A stretch of DNA of 9,531 nucleotides from the NCBI GenBank assembly GCA_023257915.1, contig JALRBB010000213.1, forward strand, positions 1 through 9,531, given 5' to 3'. The position numbers and the translations under genes were made by a program. Positions 6,584 through 9,531 of the stretch are shown here, in pieces; within the stretch, counting starts at the first letter, position 1, and each line of letters begins with the position of its first letter. The stretch comes from Quisquiliibacterium sp. (GTDB lineage: Bacteria; Pseudomonadota; Gammaproteobacteria; Burkholderiales; Burkholderiaceae_E). The notes beneath the pieces are model-generated. The model ran no database searches and was not told the DNA's origin. It saw only the letters and a list, made by a program, of their open reading frames with translations.

Positions 6584-7138
6584 ATGCAAGCCACGGCACC
6601 TGCCGACCAGCCAAGGTCCTGGGATCTGGAACAGATCAAGCAGTTGAAGTCTCGCTACTGTCGCTATGTCGACCTGAAACATTGGGAACGCCTGCGCGGG
6701 TTGTTCACGCCGGACGCGCGCTTTGAAGGTCTGGGCTCAGCGCCCACCGGCGCGAGCGTCGGGCAATTCATCGATGGCATCTCGCACCGTCTCGGTCCTT
6801 GCGTGTCGATTCATCACTGCCATATGCCCGATATCGTCTTTCTCGATGCGAACCGCGCGCGCGGCATCTGGGCGATGATGGATTACCTGCAGTGGCCGCA
6901 GCCACTGGAAATTCGGGAGGCCAAAGGGCCGGTCGTCGGGTTTACCGGCTACGGGCACTATGAGGAAGAGTACCGGCGAACCGCCAACGGCTGGCGCATT
7001 GCGCTGTTGCGCCTGACACGGATGCGTATCGATCCGATTTTTCCGGGCCATCCAGCGCCTCTGGCCGGCTTTATGGCCGCGTCCGACGACTGGCTCGGAT
7101 TGGATACATCCTCACAGAGCACGCACGGAGAACGATGA
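6584..7138 (+). CDS. SnoaL-like / NTF2-superfamily protein
   Basis: This 184-residue protein begins MQATAPADQPRSWDL. The segment IKQLKSRYCRYVDLKHWERLRGLFTPDARFEG at about residues 17-49 is typical of the SnoaL-like domain family PF13577, whose members are small cone-shaped proteins acting as dehydratases, cyclases, ring-hydroxylating dioxygenase-type subunits, or of unknown role. SIHHCHMPDI near the middle and GHYEEEYRRTANGWRIALLRLTRMR toward the end are the expected strand segments. The frame is open upstream to 6422, but that would overlap the start of the divergent gene; GGAG at 6573-6576, seven bases before ATG 6584, together with where homology starts, supports the shorter form. The stop codon shares its last base with the ATG of the next gene, so the two are likely co-translated. 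No substrate can be inferred. Confidence 0.85.
   Translation: MQATAPADQPRSWDLEQIKQLKSRYCRYVDLKHWERLRGLFTPDARFEGLGSAPTGASVGQFIDGISHRLGPCVSIHHCHMPDIVFLDANRARGIWAMMDYLQWPQPLEIREAKGPVVGFTGYGHYEEEYRRTANGWRIALLRLTRMRIDPIFPGHPAPLAGFMAASDDWLGLDTSSQSTHGER
7127..7130 (+). promoter_or_regulatory. Ribosome-binding site of the reductase gene, inside the SnoaL-like gene
   Basis: GGAG lies seven bases before ATG 7138 but only four before the alternative ATG 7135. The spacing favours 7138, giving a protein starting MKAVGY rather than MMKAVGY. Confidence 0.55.
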
Positions 7139-8151
7139 TGAAAGCTGTTGGCTATCGCGCCTGCCTGCCGGTGACCGACCCGCAGTGTCTTGTCGACCTG
7201 GAACTTCCCGATCCGGTACCCGGTCCTCGCGACCTGCTAGTCCGCGTTCACGCGGTGTCGGTCAACCCGGTCGACACGAAGGTACGACGTAACGTCGCAC
7301 CCGCCGACGGTGAGACCCGTGTGCTTGGGTTCGACGCCGCCGGCGTTGTCGAGGCTGTTGGCGAACAGGTTCGGTCATTCAAGCCTGGCGATGCGGTCTG
7401 GTATGCGGGATCGCGCTCTCGGCAGGGCACCAACGCAGAACTGCATCTGGTGGATGAGCGCATTGTTGGGCGTAAGCCGCAGTCCCTCGATTATGCGCAG
7501 GCCGCAGCGATGCCGTTGACCGCAATCACCGCCTGGGAGGCTCTCTTTGACCGCCTTCAGCTGCGCTTGGGTAAGCCTCATGATGATGGCGTGCTGCTGA
7601 TCACCGCTGGCGCTGGAGGGGTCGGTTCGATTGCGATCCAGCTCGCGCGCCGCCTGAGCGGTGCCACCGTGGTCGCCAGCGCTTCGCGTCCCGAGTCTCG
7701 CGAGCAGGTGCTTGGTCTTGGCGCGCATCTGGTCATCGACCACGGCAAACCGATCGCGGCGGAACTCAAAGCGGCTGGCCTGCGCTGGGCCGAGCGCATC
7801 TTCAGCATCTCGCATACCGACCGTCATTTCGCCGAACTGGCGCGCTCGGTCGCGCCTCAAGGGCGCATCTGTGTGATCGACGATCCGGAGCCGATTGACG
7901 TTCGCCTGCTCAAGGCACGTTGTGCCTCTTTGCATTGGGAGGCGATGTTTACTCGCTCCGGGTTCGAGACGCCGGATATGGCGGAGCAGGGCCGGCTGCT
8001 CAACGAGGTTGCCAGACTGGTCGACGAAGGCGTCGTGCGCAGCACACACACACAAACCATGGGTCGCATCGATGCGGCCACGATGCGTGCCGCCCATGCG
8101 CAAATCGAATCCGGCCGTACGATCGGCAAGATCACACTGGCCGGATTCTGA
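7138..8151 (+). CDS. Zinc-free medium-chain dehydrogenase/reductase (quinone-oxidoreductase-like)
   Basis: This 337-residue protein (338 if it starts at 7135) belongs to the medium-chain dehydrogenase/reductase superfamily, in the branch often annotated as zinc-type alcohol dehydrogenase-like (TIGR02817-like). The N-terminal GroES-like domain contains VSVNPVDTKVRR and GFDAAGVVEAVGEQV; the residues that bind catalytic zinc in true alcohol dehydrogenases (Cys and the GHE His) are absent, as is the four-Cys structural lobe. The Rossmann domain follows with AGAGGVGS at 157-164, the nucleotide-binding loop. This fits NAD(P)H-dependent reduction of quinones or enones. It is translationally coupled to the SnoaL-like gene by a one-base overlap, so the two may act on the same compound. 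A (CA)6 run at 8043-8054 lies in frame in the coding sequence. The substrate is unknown. Confidence 0.9.
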   Translation: MKAVGYRACLPVTDPQCLVDLELPDPVPGPRDLLVRVHAVSVNPVDTKVRRNVAPADGETRVLGFDAAGVVEAVGEQVRSFKPGDAVWYAGSRSRQGTNAELHLVDERIVGRKPQSLDYAQAAAMPLTAITAWEALFDRLQLRLGKPHDDGVLLITAGAGGVGSIAIQLARRLSGATVVASASRPESREQVLGLGAHLVIDHGKPIAAELKAAGLRWAERIFSISHTDRHFAELARSVAPQGRICVIDDPEPIDVRLLKARCASLHWEAMFTRSGFETPDMAEQGRLLNEVARLVDEGVVRSTHTQTMGRIDAATMRAAHAQIESGRTIGKITLAGF

Positions 8152-8221
8152 CGAAGCGGCATGGGCCCGAGGTTTGCAGACGTCATGCAAGGCCGGGCGG
8201 CTGCAGCCACTTTTGAACCGT
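8152..8221. other. Convergent gap with small palindromes
   Basis: This 70-nt gap lies between the reductase stop and the end of the broken kinase copy. It contains TTGCA/TGCAA arms around GACGTCA (about 8175-8191), a GGCTGCAGCC palindrome, and TTGAAC-C-GTTCAA reaching into the kinase remnant. None has a stem, loop and T-run that clearly make a terminator. Confidence 0.35.
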
Positions 8222-8559
8222 TCAAGCCTGTTTGCTGAGCGGTAGCGAGAGTCGCACAGTGGTGCCCTGGCCTGGGCTGCTGTCGATTTCCACGGTTCCG
8301 CCAAGCTGATGGGCGAAACCTTGTACCGTCGACAGACCAAGCCCGGTGCCGTGCCCCCGCTCCCGGGTCGTGAAAAACGGATCGAATGCCTGCGCGCGTA
8401 CCGTTTCGCTCATGCCGCAGCCGTTGTCGCTGACCTCGATCAGCGCATAGCTCCCCGCCCGCAACCCGGCACCTGCGTTGCGGTGCCAGCCGACGTTCTG
8501 ATCAGCGGCAGGATTTCCTGAATCGCCGGGTGATGGTGCCAAACCGCTCTCAATGCCTT
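8222..8559 (-). pseudogene. Degenerate second copy of a histidine-kinase ATPase domain
   Basis: Two pieces of one kinase-like ATPase domain are split between two frames. The first (about 8559-8485) reads KALRAVWHHHPAIQEILPLIRTSAG and parallels residues just upstream of the ATPase core in the adjacent intact kinase. The second (about 8473-8222) reads on from GAGLRAGSYALIEV through the G1 box DNGCGM, F box FDPFFTT, G2 box GTGLGLS and GQGTTVRLSLPL to a TGA. About 55 residues, including the N-box needed for Mg-ATP binding, are missing at the junction around 8474-8484, and the frame changes there. By hand the second piece is identical to the neighbour at about 50 of 76 positions. An ATG at 8540-8542 could make a 106-residue product, but without the N-box it could not be a working kinase. 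A sequencing error alone would not explain the loss. Confidence 0.8.
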
Positions 8560-9531
8560 GTAAGCCTTTCCTGCAATGCGTCGATCGTGTTGATCAGGTC
8601 TTGCTTTCGATATGGCACGTTGAGCGAAGCCCATCGCATCTCGGTCACCGCATCAGGCAAGGATGCAGGCATCGAACCAGTCAGCAGGATCATGGTGTCA
8701 GGATGACGGGATCGGGCGTCGGACACCAGTGGCAGAGCGCTCTCGGAGCCTGGAATCATTGCAGGGAGGATCAGCAGATCGATCACTTCGGATTCGAGCA
8801 CGGCCTTCGCCTGCGCGATATCGCTAGCGCTTCGGGCCAGGAATCCTGCCGATTCCAGCCATTGGCAGGTGATTTCAGCAATATCCGCTTGGTCGTCGAC
8901 AACCAGAGCCTGCGCCTTCCGCCTGCCATCTGCGCTCATGCGCTCACCGCTGGTGCGCGGCATCGGCAAATACAGGCGTATTGTCGTTCCTTCACCCTGC
9001 GAGCTAATGATCTTGGCCGTGCCACCGATCTGTTCGGTCATGCCAAGCACCATCGACAGGCCAAGACCGGTGCCGCGTCCGCGCTCCTTGGTCGTAAAGA
9101 AAGGATCAAACGCCTGAGCAAGAATTTCGGGGGGCATGCCTTTGCCATTGTCGATGATCTCGATCAGCGCATAATCGCCGGGCAACAGGCCAAGTCCATG
9201 CCGAGAGTCGATGCTGACCTTACTGGAGCTGATCACGATCTGCGCGGCGCGTGACAGATCCTGGAGCGAGTCGCGTGCATTGATCACGAGGTTCAGGATC
9301 GCGTTGTTCAGTCCGCTGGGGTCGACCATCGCATTCAGTACGGTGTCGCTGGGCATAGTAATCAGCGAAACCGACGATCCTGCCGAAGTGCGTAACAGCG
9401 GCAGCATCTCGGCGATCAGATCGTTGACGTTATGCAATTCCGGTCGCATCGGCTTGCGGCGTGCGACCGATAAGAGCGAGCGGGTGACCTCGGCGCCGCG
9501 CTCGGCCGCGCCGATGGCTGATTTGAAGCGT
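8550..9531 (-). CDS. Hybrid histidine kinase with degenerate receiver domain, C-terminal part
   Basis: The gene enters from the right edge (frame ends at base 9530), so its start and the phosphorylated His are outside. The visible part begins with the second helix of the dimerisation domain (AAERGAEVTRSLLSVARRKP), then an intact ATPase: N-box NNAILNLVINARDSL, G1 DNGKGM, F box FDPFFTT, G2 GTGLGLS, and GEGTTIRLYLP. A C-terminal receiver domain follows, starting ALVVDDQAD (acidic pair kept). The strand-3 phosphoacceptor Asp is replaced by Pro (codon 8763-8765, in DLLILPAMIPG) and the conserved Lys by Val (8616-8618, in LNVPYRKQDL); the Thr of ILLTG remains. The receiver therefore should not accept phosphate. 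An ATG at 9447-9449 exists, but it lies mid-protein and the frame continues upstream, so it is not the likely start. The signal sensed and the partner regulator are unknown. Confidence 0.88.
   Translation of the reverse strand, partial: RFKSAIGAAERGAEVTRSLLSVARRKPMRPELHNVNDLIAEMLPLLRTSAGSSVSLITMPSDTVLNAMVDPSGLNNAILNLVINARDSLQDLSRAAQIVISSSKVSIDSRHGLGLLPGDYALIEIIDNGKGMPPEILAQAFDPFFTTKERGRGTGLGLSMVLGMTEQIGGTAKIISSQGEGTTIRLYLPMPRTSGERMSADGRRKAQALVVDDQADIAEITCQWLESAGFLARSASDIAQAKAVLESEVIDLLILPAMIPGSESALPLVSDARSRHPDTMILLTGSMPASLPDAVTEMRWASLNVPYRKQDLINTIDALQERLTRH

Noticed and set aside
8043..8054. (CA)6 run as a possible phase-variation tract
   Set aside because: Six dinucleotide units are short for slippage-driven switching, and the gene encodes a housekeeping-type reductase rather than a surface structure.
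8196..8216. GGCTGCAGCC followed by TTTT as a terminator
   Set aside because: The palindrome leaves no loop of adequate size and the T-run is only four bases.
8222..8542. Free-standing 106-residue ATPase protein as a genuine small gene
   Set aside because: Its first 20 residues are out-of-frame remains of the duplicated domain and it lacks the N-box, so a pseudogene is the better reading.
8553..9254. Open frame of 233 codons on the plus strand
   Set aside because: It is antisense to the kinase, whose ATPase and receiver motifs are unmistakable on the other strand.

Overview
The window looks like a chromosomal segment of a GC-rich proteobacterium, most likely a betaproteobacterium of the order Burkholderiales. 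The best clue is a Bug-type periplasmic solute-binding protein, a family greatly expanded in that order; GTG and TTG starts, strong third-position GC and tightly packed genes fit. The genus cannot be told from this sequence. There are no RNA genes, insertion sequences, phage genes or CRISPR arrays.

Positions 1-5339 (+ strand) read as one transcription unit of six genes: the 3' end of a TauD/TfdA-type Fe(II)/2-oxoglutarate dioxygenase, a Bug solute-binding protein, an FMN-dependent alpha-hydroxy-acid dehydrogenase close to (S)-mandelate dehydrogenase, an NTF2-like/flavin monooxygenase fusion, a VOC-fold protein and a flavin-reductase-like split-barrel protein. Gaps run from a 4-nt overlap to 68 nt. 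The set suggests uptake and oxidative breakdown of an organic acid (periplasmic capture, dioxygenation, oxidation of a 2-hydroxy acid to a 2-oxo acid, further monooxygenation), but no substrate can be read from the sequence. A GC-rich hairpin just past the last stop may end the transcript.

Positions 5330-6439 (- strand) hold a YdjM/DUF457-type inner-membrane protein that converges on, and overlaps by 10 nt, the end of the operon. Across a 144-nt divergent gap lies a two-gene + strand unit (6584-8151): a SnoaL-like protein and a zinc-free medium-chain reductase, with a 1-nt stop/start overlap.

Positions 8222-9531 (- strand) hold the most unusual part. A hybrid histidine kinase, entering from the right edge, has an intact ATPase domain but a receiver domain that lacks both the phosphoacceptor Asp (Pro instead) and the conserved Lys (Val instead). 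Directly downstream is a broken second copy of the same type of ATPase domain, missing the ATP-binding N-box and split between two reading frames. This looks like a duplicated signalling locus that is decaying or has been repurposed.
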